From Cladorhizidae sp. MBARI D1340-BT2 (taxonomy: Eukaryota; Porifera; Demospongiae; Poecilosclerida; Cladorhizidae): a DNA stretch of 64,000 nt. The stretch lies in the NCBI GenBank assembly GCA_028752905.1, contig JAQNBH010000010.1, positions 13,349,984 through 13,413,983 on the forward strand. The letters are read 5' to 3'. The notes beneath the pieces are model-generated. The model did no database searches. It had not been told where the DNA came from and saw nothing but the letters and a program-made list of their open reading frames with translations. A program made the position numbers and the translations under genes. Positions 42,684 through 53,810 of the stretch are shown piece by piece. Numbering within the stretch: the stretch's first letter is position 1; each line of letters opens with the position of its first letter.

Positions 42684-42766
42684 CTGCTCAAAACTTTAAT
42701 GGGATGTAACTCAGGTGCAATCGTCTTGATCATCTGCATCTTCTGGCACTTGTGACAAGTGCTTAG
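42684..42766 (-). pseudogene. Integrase H2C2 zinc finger, Cys half
   Basis: LSTCHKCQKMQMIKTIAPEL supplies the two cysteines of the H2C2 finger. Phase 0 in (acceptor CCTTTAG) and phase 2 out (donor GTAACT), matching both neighbours. Confidence 0.75.
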
Positions 42767-43106
42767 CTAAAGGTATAAAAAGTAACATATTATTAGCTAT
42801 ATGGTTACAGCACTATTCAGTGTCAATGTGATATAATAAATTTCAACTTCAATTAACAAATAAGTAGAATCAATACAGTATTGTTAATTTTGTTACACGA
42901 TTTACGAGTTTCTTAATTAAGCTTTAAAGTTGCGAACAAAATATAATGCTCACTGCTCATAATAATTATGGTATGAATACTTTTTTTCCATTATTTTTCT
43001 TATTTCTTACAACCAGTGAGATTGATGTTTATTTAAAGCCACATCATCACTTGCACATCCATGTTGACATTTTAATTATAGATGCTGTGCACTAAACTAT
43101 TCTTAC

Positions 43107-43313
43107 CCAACTAACAACATCTTTGGCCATAGTAGTCCAGTAATAATCCTGTGTCAGTCGTGCTAAGGTATGCTTTTGCCCTTGGTGAGCACCATTGACG
43201 TCATGGGCCTCACGTAGTACCATCTGATGTTTATCACTAGAGAAAAGGACCAGCCGCTTAACTGTCTCATTTGGATGGTTCATTGTGGGTTGGGTGTAAT
43301 ACATTCTTTCACC
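43107..43313 (-). pseudogene. Integrase H2C2 zinc finger, His half
   Basis: HDVNGAHQGQKHTLARLTQD, then YYWTTMAKDVVSW, the His half of an integrase_H2C2 domain. Acceptor ATTGTAG before 43,313, donor GTAAGA after 43,107. The finger is split by an intron, which is unusual for a retroelement but common for this transposon or KRBA2-like gene type. Confidence 0.8.
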
Positions 43314-44598
43314 TACAATATATTAATATTTTTACAAATGAAGTTTTTAAATATTTAAATACAGAATAAATACATCTTGGAATTTCCCATTAAACCTCTG
43401 CCCAGTCAGTGTCCCCAATGACACTGTGGTCAGAGGGTCAGAGTTACAAAATACAGGTTAGGACTGAATTTCAGCCCGATCGGATTGTTACTATTACTAC
43501 TACTACTCTACTATATACTACTACAGAAAAAATCTTTATTAATGCAAATGTCGGGGAGGTCTGAAAGTTGATTTTGAGAGAATTTTTTTCTCTCCTCACT
43601 CTGGTGGTGGTGGCGATGGTTATGATAGGGTGTGGATGGGTCAAAATGGGGGGAAATGGCTGAAAACGGTCTGAAAGGTCGGGAAAACTCATGTTTTTTT
43701 TTTGGATTAGTACTTATAATTATCAAGGCATTGTATAAATAATTATGGCACTCGTTTGTTATTCCCCCGCCACCAATGTTTTGAATGAATTGAATGTTAT
43801 TCTTATTCTCCCTCCCCCAATGGTTTGTGTTTTGAATGTCCAGATCGAAAATGAATTTTCTGAACTTGTCAAACTTTATCCCAGATAAGGATGCTAGCAT
43901 CAATTTCTTTCAATAGCGGGGGGTACTCCACAAACCCCGTTATTGCAGCAACAACCATGCAATGACTTTGGAACTTCGTGACAAGGGATAGAGATGGAGG
44001 TGTCACCGTCGAGGTTGTTGAGAGGAGAAGGGGTTGCGAGTAGGCACTTGACTTGAGAAATTCAAGCTGACTTACAGAAAGATTATCCTATTTATTTATT
44101 GCTGGTCGCGGGAGTTTACTACTATCAATTTTTTCGATCATGAACTTGACATTGATTTGTAATTGACATTGATTTGTAATTTAGTCACAGGTGAATAACA
44201 AACAAGTGCCATAATTATTATCGCAATGAACTATTGGGTACAGAGGAACTTGCTAATTGGTGAGCTATAAATTGAAGTAGATGTGATTTACAGAACCTCT
44301 TTGTTGTCATGTCTTAAAGTGCACACAGCATAGAATGTTGGTATTTGTACAGAATGTTGGCATTTGTTCTCAATACTTATGTTATCTGAATGCCAATGAT
44401 TTGGATAAAGATTAACATACCAAGAGGTGGTTTTCACCCACCAATGATGTCAAATCTGTCAATTCTTTTTCTTATTCCACTCTGCTCCTTGCACTCGTGT
44501 CACAACTGTATTTTCCATTCTTAAGGAAATATTCGATCTTCCACAGATATACTGCAGGGTCCTTCTCTGTCATCACCATCACAATTCAGCTCCACACG
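43314..44598. other. 5' part of the candidate Ginger-like element
   Basis: No exon was recognised. Open minus-strand frames at 43,471-43,903 and 44,521-44,706 lack known domains; the latter runs into the terminal repeat. N-terminal exons of the transposase gene could be here but cannot be shown. Confidence 0.35.
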
Positions 44599-44705
44599 AG
44601 GGACAAATTTGGCAGCTGATGCGTGGTTTATTAATTTTGTGAGGCTGCGCTTGCGCAGTGTAGCAAAAGGGACAAATATGGCAGCGGGACTAATATGGCA
44701 CGACA
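44599..44705 (-). repeat. Right terminal repeats of candidate Ginger-like element
   Basis: Three GGGACAAATTTGGCA-like words at 44,600, 44,669 and 44,687, the outermost reading GGGACTAATATGGCACGACA. They are inverted relative to the left end. Confidence 0.6.
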
Positions 44706-44874
44706 CCTGTCCACGTGCTGGGCGCGAGTAGTGTAACTTAATTAAGCTTTATCGTCCTGAGAAGGCTAGAAGTGATCGAAGTTGAGGAGGTGATTATAAT
44801 GTCAATTGAGAGTTCATTGATAGTTTATTTAAGGGAAACCTGCGGTAGCAATACCCAGAAATTAGTTAGATGCT

Positions 44875-45560
44875 ATGAGAAGATTTTACACCGGAAGGCT
44901 CGGTGGTGTTCAGCGTGAGATGCCGACGATGAGGCCAGCAAGTTTAAGGATGAAGCCTCATATTAAGACCAGGGAAGGGTACAGGATAGCGGAGAGAGCC
45001 AGCAAAGCGTTCCATCAGAGAGAATTCGCCAGTCCTACACAGAAAAAGCAGTGCTGAGCGAGTGTGATGATCTGGAAGCTAAACTGGAACCAGCACTGTG
45101 AAATGACTATCAGAGGATTCAGGCCCTTTGTAGGGGAACAGCAGAGAAGACCCACAGCAAGTCCAAGCAGAAACATCAAAAGAAGCTGGAGACACTTTTG
45201 GAGACAAGGAGATCGAAGTTTCAACCCCAAGACTTGAACAGATGGCTGGTAAATCTGACAGAAAAGAACCTTTCTCCAGCTCAGGAAGAAGTGCTTGCTT
45301 TGGGTCTTAACTTTGTCCCTTCTCCAAAAAGTCTACCTCTGATGGATACCATAGCTGCAGTGGAAGAGATAGTCAGTAAGCTGGAGTATAACAAGGCATA
45401 TGAGCTTTGAGGAAGAATATGGGGAATTTTGAGAAGAGCAAGAAAACCGAAGGACAACCTGATGAAGGAACAGAGAAAAGCTGAGGAAGATGGAAGAGCT
45501 TGTAATCTTACCAGCAGACAAAGAGAAGACAACACTTCCGATGTCAAAGGCAGGTACAGC
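44875..45560 (+). mobile_element. Penelope-like retroelement fragment (RT N-terminal region)
   Basis: Frames on the plus strand give SECDDLEAKLEPAL, NRWLVNLTEKNLSPAQEEVL, ALGLNFVPSPKSLP, GRIWGILRRARKPKDNL and then ELVILPADKEKTT, in order but split by stops and frameshifts. The LGLNF and VILPADK motifs are typical of the region before the RT core of Penelope-like elements. The RT palm and GIY-YIG endonuclease are absent, so this is a truncated, dead copy. Confidence 0.65.
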
Positions 45561-45561
45561 C

Positions 45562-46018
45562 TGACATCTGGTGGCAGCGGTGACTGGTAGCAAGTTTGAT
45601 GAATGAGACTAGGGAGTTACATCTTGAGAGAGACTAGAGTTATGATGGCACTGCAAGATTTGCTACATATTCTGATTCAACTTCAGCAATAACAAACTGA
45701 ACACTGAAATCACCTGGGCAATACCAAGGCCAAGGAGTGGCATAAATGAACTACAGACACATTAATGTGATGACATCACCTGAGCCATGATGAACAGCTG
45801 GTTCTACTTATTAACAAACTAACAGAGAATCATTCTAAGCCAACACTCTCTGCCGTGCCTCAAATCATTTCAGGAGAGTGACAACATAGATGTCCTTGTA
45901 GCACTATTTGAGCAACACATGATCACTTACAAGTGAAGGAAGAGCAGTGGACATCACAACTTCATGCCCTAGTCTCATTCATCAAACATGCTACCAGTCA
46001 CCACTGCCACCAGATGTT
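45562..46018. repeat. Inverted repeat pair with primer-site-like motif
   Basis: Arms 45,562-45,614 and 45,967-46,018 are inverted copies over about 52 bp with a few mismatches, including ACATCTGGTGGCAGCGGTGA. That motif looks like the junction of an LTR with a primer-binding site, so these may be two opposed LTR-element fragments. Confidence 0.7.
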
Positions 46019-47982
46019 AGGCTGATAGAAGAGTTCGTTTTGTATTATGAAGTGGTCCCAATGAATGATGTTTATAATGTTCAAGTCACACACTCAGTAT
46101 AACATAATAGATGTCTCAAACAATAAGAACTTTTGTTTATACTCTCGCCTTTGTATATTATAGCCTGCCAAAAATGGCTCATAGATTACCAAATAAAGAC
46201 GAAATATACATCTCAATTGCACATGCAAGCAATCAAAATTACTATACATGTACTTAATGTGACTGTGTATGCATGGTATGTTCTACAATACTCTACCTAG
46301 CTAACATCAATTAGTGTGCAAGATGTTCTTTCATGTCGGTGTTGACTTCTCCGAAAACTCTCCTTCCTTCTGGGGATGGTAATATCATCCATTTAAGGCT
46401 TGTTTGGAGGGACCGTCAGCATTGCTGTTGGTCACACCATTTTGATGCTTTTGATGCTTTTTCTCAAATTGAAGAGTTGGACTGTCAGCGATCATCTTAT
46501 CAATCTCCCATTTGCACTTATTTTTGTTTGCATATATTGCAGTGATGGTGGTCTGTTTTAATGAGGGAGTTTGTGAATGTAAGGTAAACTGCAGTAGTTT
46601 TGGCCTTACCAGCAGCTCAATCAGAACAGTATGAGTTAGTGAATGAGGCCATTCAACAGCAGCTCAGAATAACTAATAATACTTAACCATAAATGCTGGT
46701 GGAGGCAACATCTAAGCTGAAAAATCAGTCACACAGTGGCAGGGATGTAGATGGACGAAAGTGCCTGTCGGAGAGCAAAAAAGTAGGTGAATGCAATGGA
46801 GTATTCTTAGAGAACATCCCAGACAGATGCCCCCAAGTCATGGTTAGGGAACATAGCCCATTCACTGTAAGGAAGGTAGGTGAGTTAGCCAACAAAAATA
46901 ATACCGATTTTAACCTGGACCACTCAATACATACATGACCACAATGTTGGAAGGCAGAGAAAAAGAAGTCATAGCAAAATCCTACATTTGGAATGTCAGA
47001 TATGCCTCAGAAGTTTCGTTCAACCATAGACAGAAGTGGTAGGGAACAGAGTCAGCACAAAATCAAAGTATTTTGCTCAGGCCAAGAACCCCTTTAATCA
47101 TAGAGTGGGTCACATGGGAGCTTACTGTTCCAAAAATATTTACAAATGTAAACTGGGATCATGAGACAAGCAGAACTACCGGAGTGTTCCAAGAAAAATT
47201 GAAGCTGAACTCCAGAGTGCAGCACACTCTGTTCAACTCAGAGGTAGTCAGAATATACAGGAGAGCTCTTCGCCATCAGAGTTCAAGTGGCCAGTGGTAC
47301 AAGTCCTAATGGTCATGGTAATGCTCCTCCTGGTCAGATATACCTTTGGACAAGGTTGGGACGATGAAGGGCATGCAGAAGAAGTGCTCCCTGTAAGTGA
47401 CCAACCAGTTTTCAACACTCTTACTTATTAGACAGCTTCTGCAAGGGAGGAAGCTACAAAGGAGGTGTTAGAAGTACCGACAACAACAACCCCAACTCAA
47501 GCAGAAAGACTGACAGAAAGAAGATGATGTAGCCACAAATATAATATCTTAAAAGAGTTTCAAACTCAAAACCTGAACCAAAATAAAGTCTCCTATTCAA
47601 TCACTTGAATCACAAAAACTGGCAGGTGCATTATATACAAGTCATTGGACATAAAAAGGAATATTAAGATCAAAGCTAACAAAAATGTAATTACAGAGTC
47701 AAACATGATATCATGTCTATAGATCATCATGATTCACAGAGTAAATTAGTCTCATACTTAAAATTTGTAACATACTACATTACTACAAAAGTACCTCTGG
47801 GGCTGATATTGAAACATTAGGTGTGGTGTTGAATTTGGACAGTTATCTGTTTGCTGTGACCTTGCCAAAAATTAGGCAAACCAGAAACCAGAAAAGAGAG
47901 GCAGCCAGTCAGTTAGCAGGCAAATTTAAGGCAGCCTAGTGCACTGACACATCAGTTAAGATGGCATGGAGACTGGCAGAAT
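46019..47982. other. Spacer before the copy-2 decayed element
   Basis: Plus-strand open frames at 46,693-46,938 and 47,073-47,309 have no recognised domain. They may be the decayed gag/protease part of the element whose integrase starts at 47,983, but I see no zinc knuckle or DTG motif. Confidence 0.35.
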
Positions 47983-49560
47983 ATGAATATATTCAAGAGG
48001 GAGGTCTGCTACCATATGAGCAGTGACCTCTTGTGTGGGGAGATTTGCCAGCTCATGCTGCCCAGGAACAAGAGACAAGAAGTCATTATGATAGCCCACT
48101 GCATTCCAATGGTGGGGCACTTGGGGAGAAAAGTGGAAGACACAAGGACTACCACAGATTTTTTCTCTCTCCAGGAATTAAGCCTGCAGGAGTTGTGGGG
48201 AGTGCCAGAAGGACAGGTATGAAGTACAACAACACAGCACCACTGTCTGGCTCCACTTCTGGTGGTCAATGAGCCATTCAGTCGGATGGTGATTGACATT
48301 GTCAGGTCCCTGTTGAGGATGAAAAGTAGGAATAAGTATATGCTAACTCTAGTGCACTACAGGACAAAGTACCATGATTCATTACCCCTCCAAAATAGAG
48401 ATGCCATGATAGAGGTAGAGGCTTTGATGGACATTTTTTCCAGTGTTGGAGTACTTCAGATGTTCTGACTGGACAAGGATCAAACCTTAAATATGCACTC
48501 ATGGGGGAGTACCATCTCCTTTGAGTCAAGCACTAAAAGACCTCTCCATACCATCCACAGAAAAATGGGGCAATGGATAGGTTGCTGGCATGTTCTAGCA
48601 GATAATGAGAAAAATCACTGGGATAAGAAGGAGTGGTTTTACCTTACTTTTTGTTTACATACAGGGAAGTACTTCTTTCTAGCATGGGCTTCTCTCCATT
48701 TGAGCTGGCAGGTATGTTTGAGGACCTTTAGATGTGTTGAAGCGGTCTTGGGTGGTCAGATCAATTAGATTGGATTTATGGCTTCCTTAGTAATGGAGAT
48801 GAGGATGAGACTAAACAAGATGGGGTTCCTTGCATGGGATAATCAGAATGGGAAAAAAGAATACACAAAACTATGGTATGAGTGTTATACTGGAGCTTTG
48901 ATGAAGGAGGCAAGGTCCTGGTGCTGACAAAAGCTTGATCAAAGCAAGCTCACAGCGCAGTGATAGGGCCTTGCATGGTCCTCCCTTGAGAAACAGTTGT
49001 TGGTTGAAATAGTAGAAGCAGCTGATCAACCTTGTTGATCATTAATCCTTGATATTCTCCGACATACCAAGACGGACTATGAGAGTACACAATCGATACA
49101 GGGGGGTGGGAACACCATTTCGTTTGGCCTCCCCCCATCCATATAGGGTACCTAATACTTGGGATGAGCAGTTAAGGAAGGAGATAAAGGCTATGATGGA
49201 CCTGGATATAACAGAAGCCTCTGGGCTTCACCCATAGTAACAGTGACCCCAAACGATGCCATTCTCTGGCTCTGTATCAATTATATCAAATATACAAAGC
49301 TCAACTCTGTTATAACATGTAGATTACCTTACCAGATGTGAAGGATTGAAAACTTGCTGGACAAGCTGGGGAAGGCCGCGTATTGGTCAACTTTAAATTT
49401 ATCAAAAGGGTATTAACAAGTGCTCGTCAGGCCACAATGACAAGACAGCTTTTGTTTTGCAATATGGCAAAACAGATTCAAAACTAGGCTCAACCAAAGC
49501 TTCACTGCTGCTTACCTGGATGAAATTTTCGTATAGAGTAATGGCTGGGACAACCACCTC
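47983..49560 (+). mobile_element. Decayed Ty3/gypsy-type element, integrase then RT (copy 2)
   Basis: This copy shows the part that lies before the window in copy 1. At 47,983-48,150 there is an integrase H2C2 zinc-binding region with a QLMLPRNKRQ motif and a GHLGRK motif. The catalytic core follows at 48,262-48,470 (MVIDIV, then LTLVHYRTKY where family members usually have D, then EALMDIFSSVGV). The integrase C-terminal part is in broken frames at 48,650-48,990. RT pieces follow at 49,100-49,545, ending with AYLDEIFV. All lie on the same strand, so integrase is upstream of RT. I could not find gag, protease or LTRs with confidence. Confidence 0.72.
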
Positions 49561-50394
49561 CTTTATGTGAGGAATGAGGGTGACATGAGAACCGCAGCTC
49601 AGGCAGAACCTGAAGAGTTTACAGGTTTCAAGAATCACTTAAACAAAGTTTCACGGAAGAAAATTTCTCTTCTTCCAGTTTCTGTTGAAGGCACAGATGT
49701 AAGCGCTTTTGCATTGATGCTTTCTGAATTGTTTGGTGCTATCAGCAAAGCATCCAGCACATACTGTCTCTCCTAAACCATAGTAAGCTTTCCCACTCCC
49801 AAGAAATAGATCACCAGTTCTTGGTATAAGTATTTCAACATGGCACTACAAACACTCTTCACCCAGTTCTTGCCCAATCTGTACTGTCATATTGTCAAGT
49901 TCTAATAAGACAGCACACCAGAATTTGACAGGTAATGTATGCACAATAATAAACAATGATATTATTTTCATTTCATCAACTCAGACTTTGTAGCTATGCT
50001 AGAAGGTACTGGATTACCTCAGAAACTTCCTCTTCGGCCAGGAATGTATCATGTCCTCTTTGGGTGTCTACAGCCAACATTTGCTACCTTGATGTCAAAT
50101 AATTCTTACACTTACTGAAAGCGATTTCAAGAGAGAAAGAGTTTTGAGACTTTTGTGTTTCAAAGTCAAATAGAATCAAGGTACTAATAATTAGACATCC
50201 CATCTTTCATGTTCGTGACTAACAACTCAAACTAACTCAAGTATTATCCATCCTACTGGTTTATAACAACTCATTTGCTTCAGTTGAATTCAATGAATCC
50301 AGATAATTCCATATCATGAAGTAAGTATGCCAATAATTGGTGTGCTGTGGTGCTGAAGGGATAACTGGCAGCTTATGCTACTATATATCTGTGT

Positions 50395-50700
50395 TGGTAT
50401 CCACTCTCGTCTACTCTATAATTATATCAATACACTACACATACAACACATCACTGGCAGTGTCCACCCTTGTAACTCTCTGCATATCTCACTACACATT
50501 TAACATACACCACAAATATTGTCCATACTTCTCTGCATACCAAATATACACTACACATACAATATACACCACAAAGCATAACTACTCTCTTGCCTCTGCA
50601 TATGCCATATACTCTATGCAAATAATAATAATGGGCAATGTCCACTCTTGTCTCTCTCTGCATATCTCATATGCACTAAACATACAATGCACTTGTTACA
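50395..50700. repeat. Degenerate minisatellite (copy 2)
   Basis: Counterpart of the array at 2,436-2,722 with several unit-internal insertions relative to copy 1. The longest open frame here (50,337-50,879) is low-complexity and follows the repeat, so I do not treat it as a gene. Confidence 0.65.
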
Positions 50701-51714
50701 TGTCACAGCATAGACAAATTGTTAATGCAGATCTATTTACCATGCGTGTGCAGGTGTACCCCTCATTATTAGAACAGGAGTTGGCCCTATACCCCTCACC
50801 TTTTCCTCCATGTAGGAACAAAGGTGCTTGCATGGTTAGTAGGAGATACCACAGAGGAAGCAGTCATCCTACAGAATAGCTTGGAAATTAGTCTATTATT
50901 ACACATTATATAGTAGTACATATTCATTTTTCTGCTATAATTACAGTGTGACAGAAGAAATGTCTCTCTCATTCTCTCTCTCATTCTCACAATAATAATA
51001 AGTGTTGGTCATCATTTGAAAATGGACAGACCTAGGTAAAAGGAAATGAAAGGACACGCAGGTTCACACGGCAGGCCTGATATGTTGTTTGGTACACTAG
51101 GGCTACAGCATATTCTACATGTACAGACTTGATCTAGCAAGTGGACGTGGTATTTAGTCCTTGGTTCACCATTCAGAATACTTTGGCACTAGCTCTATTC
51201 ATAGAAGAGAATACATAGGTCCGGTCACCAATTAATAGTCCATTCAAAATATATAAGGTGCCATGTTTTCACAGAAATCCAAGTAAACAGGCTAGAGCCC
51301 TATCTATACAGAAAAGAAGCTTAGTGGTCAATGGTCAATTCTTTGTTAAGCTGATTGTAGGTATATCAAGTTATAACTTTTATATATATATAGCTACGTC
51401 TAAAGCTAACTTCATAGAATTACCTGTTCCTAGATTCTAGTTTTAGCTATATAGCCATAAATCAAGTATATACTAGCTTATTGCTAGTGGAATAAGCTAT
51501 AGCTATAGAAAGTGGATTCACCTGCTAGATTCAATTCAAATTAATTGCTATAAATCATCTAGCTATCTATACAGCTAAGAAGATAGTAACTATATGCATA
51601 GTAACTATATGCATGGCTAGAACAAGACAGACACTATGTTGTTACCTACAATCATATAGCTATAGTTTATTCGTAACAAGGCTACATTTATCTTTGATTA
51701 TACATAGCTTCGGA

Positions 51715-51959
51715 GCAACCCTGCACGTATCACTTCTCATGTCCCTGTGCAAGATGCATCTAATCACCCCTACACTAATCACCCCTACACTAATCTCGCT
51801 AGATAATTATAAGTTTTTACTTTTAATTAAAAAATGGGTGCCTATAGGACTTACAGGCATACCATCAGCATTTATCACATTTCTGAACACACTCAATGTA
51901 TCTTCCACACATACGTGTCTTGCTGTAAAATCATATATTATTATTATTATTATTATTAT
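51715..51959. mobile_element. Copy-2-specific insertion ending in (TTA)n
   Basis: Copy 2 has about 245 bp between TAGCTTCGG and AATCACACC where copy 1 has only CGTG. The extra DNA contains two tandem AATCACCCCTACACT words and ends in a TTA microsatellite directly at the junction. A short tandem-repeat tail at one end is typical of 3' ends of some non-LTR retrotransposons and SINEs, but I do not recognise the body and see no clear target duplication. Confidence 0.45.
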
Positions 51960-52018
51960 AATCACACCTTCTATTAGACGCGCGCTTGACACACCCCCTG
52001 GTGGGCAAAAAGAACAAG

Positions 52019-52512
52019 ATGGTTACGAGTTGTTGTGCTGTTGGCTGCAGAAACAGGAGTGGAGAACGTCCAGGGCTTGGTTTTTTCCGGTTTCCTGATT
52101 CTCCCAAAGAAAGAGCAAAGAAATGGATACTTGCCATCAGAAGAAAATCTTGGATGCCCAAGAAATGTGGAGACCACTTTATCACAGGTATACTAGCTAG
52201 CTAGTCTTATTATTGATAACTAGCCAGCATGATTATAAGCTAAGCTAGCTAGTTTATTAACGCGGCTGTTTCTTGTTTGTTATTTAGCTAAAGCTGGCTG
52301 TATTTTGTAGCTGTGAGCTGTGTAGTACAATGAATAATTACCGTTTTCTACCCTCTCTTTTTGTAGGCAAACCTGTGGATATGGCTGAAAATATCGATTA
52401 TGTGCCTACTGTGTTTACATTTAAGAAAGTTGATGAAGTGAAGAAAGCTACAAAGGAGGCTAGGGAGAGCCGGAGACATGCTCTCCGAATAATTCGTGAT
52501 AGAGGTCATTGA
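52019..52512 (+). CDS. THAP-domain protein, copy 2 (two exons)
   Basis: Exon 1 is 52,019-52,187 and exon 2 is 52,367-52,512, joined in phase 1 across a 179-base intron (donor GTATAC, acceptor TTTTTGTAG). The predicted product has 104 residues: a complete THAP C2CH finger (Cys6, Cys10, Cys50, His53), the closing DYVPTVF box at about residues 67-73 and a basic tail. It is likely a nuclear DNA-binding protein with no other domain. It differs from copy 1 by one residue (RFPD for RFPG). The ATG at 52,019 is chosen because the THAP domain starts right there. The short length suggests either a THAP-only repressor-like product or the surviving 5' exons of a larger transposon gene. Confidence 0.7.
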
Positions 52513-52757
52513 TCATTGATTGCATTCAATAGTATGTTCAATAGTATGTTAATTCACAATGATGGTATGGATGGTATAGTTGGAAATACACAAAATGAAA
52601 ATACACAATTATGTAGTCTGATGTAACCGAAGTGTATCCTAGTCGTGCAGCATTTTCGACCTTGAAGAGAACAGCCGCAACATGAGAACAACCCTCACCT
52701 AAGCTGAAATAACAATGTATCTATAAACATGCATATACACCACGTAATAATAGTTTT

Positions 52758-53305
52758 TTACCCAGCCATGCAAGTGCAGTGGGAAGATAGAATGTCACCT
52801 GCTTCCTTGATTATGATCCAGGCCTCATGTGCATTCGTAGCTGCCTTCTGACTGGGGTTCACCCAGGTCTTCAACACACAATATTTGGCTCCAGAATGAC
52901 TGAACCTCCACCAAAAGAAAGTCCTTACATACCCAGACTGGAAGTAATTGTACACATCAAGTTGTTTCCAAGATAGAAGCTGTTCCTGGGTGTATACTCC
53001 AGGTCGTTGAATGAAGTAAACAAAGATATGCCCACACTCTACCTTGGGCCAAGTGGTCATGTCTCCTGCGAATTTAGTTCCAGGTCGTTGAATGAAGTAA
53101 ACAAAGATATGCTCATCCTCTACCTTGGGCCAAGACAAGTGGTCATGTCTCCTGCGAACTTAGCCTCATTCTCGGGCTTGTAGGGGTCATCTGGTAGTGA
53201 CAAGCCAACGCAGCTAAGTTTCTCAATATACCGCTTCTTTCTTTTCTCGCGCAAACTCTCAAAATAGCTACTACAGTGTTCAATGACCACCAAGGGGTGT
53301 GTCAA
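52758..53305 (-). pseudogene. SWIM-type ORF fragment, copy 2 (frameshifted)
   Basis: Same gene fragment as 4,486-5,028, including the 81-bp tandem repeat and the terminal HCTCMAG. A 5-bp insertion near 53,135 (CCAAGACAAGTGG against CCAAGTGG in copy 1) shifts the frame, so the protein is split into 53,120-53,305 and 52,758-53,138. No full-length product can be made from this copy. Confidence 0.65.
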
Positions 53306-53616
53306 TCGCGCGTCTAATGCAGGTGTGATTCACGCCGAAGCTATCTATACCACACCCATGACAAACCCAGTTTGATCGCTAAAAAGATTGGTAAAGAAGA
53401 ACAACTCCAGTAACTAACACATTCTAGCTATTTATAGGTCACTGTTGATTTGTTCAATAGACATGGAAGTATTTTCATTACCTGAAAACGGGGAAAAATA
53501 GTGCCGCGCTTTCTAATTGTATCTATATCCTGTAGGAAATTGTCAGCAGTGGTAGGATTTCCTGTGACGCTAACGTGCCCCTGAATACTTACTCTTCATA
53601 GACCTCGAAAAGGAAT

Positions 53617-53810
53617 ATGAATCTCTGTAGTTTTACCTTGTTACTAACTGCAGTAGCCGTTGTTATCAGTTTGCCAGCTAAGCTTGCCTCAGCGCAAAAT
53701 GAAAACGGAACATCATATCTTTCTTCAACTTGTCCGGAAAACGTAGCATCTCAAGGCGGAGTTCTCAGCGAAAATAGGACTACAACACTTGACGAGCAGG
53801 ACAGATTCAT
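53617..53810 (+). CDS. aGPCR copy 2 exon 1: signal peptide
   Basis: Identical to copy 1 except for one codon (GGVLSENR for GGVQSENR; two base changes). Donor GTGAGA. Confidence 0.75.

Larger units (their letters stand above)
30568..44705 (-). mobile_element. Candidate Ginger-like DNA transposon, 14.1 kb
   Basis: The left end (TGTCCCGCCATATTAGTCTC) and the reverse complement of the right end (TGTCGTGCCATATTAGTCCC) match at 17 of 20 bases, and both ends carry further copies of a GCCATATTAGTC-like motif nearby. Between them, on the minus strand, lie exons of an integrase gene with H2C2 zinc finger, rve core and GPY/F module, then a C48 (Ulp1-like) cysteine protease and a PHD-like finger. Ginger transposons are described as integrase-type DNA transposons with such accessory domains. 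I found no target duplication, so exact ends are uncertain. A host gene of the KRBA2-like type is the alternative. A full LTR retrotransposon interrupts it. Confidence 0.5.

Noticed and set aside
43471..43903. Pair of overlapping minus-strand frames of 73 and 130 codons
   Set aside because: Low-complexity His/Pro-rich product, no domain, lies in what is probably an intron of the candidate transposon gene.
44702..44712. Target duplication for the 14-kb candidate transposon
   Set aside because: The bases outside the two ends (TCCC on the left, CCTG on the right) do not match in any nearby register, so I report no duplication.
50337..50879. 180-codon plus-strand open frame in copy 2
   Set aside because: It runs through the degenerate minisatellite, is low-complexity and is interrupted in copy 1.
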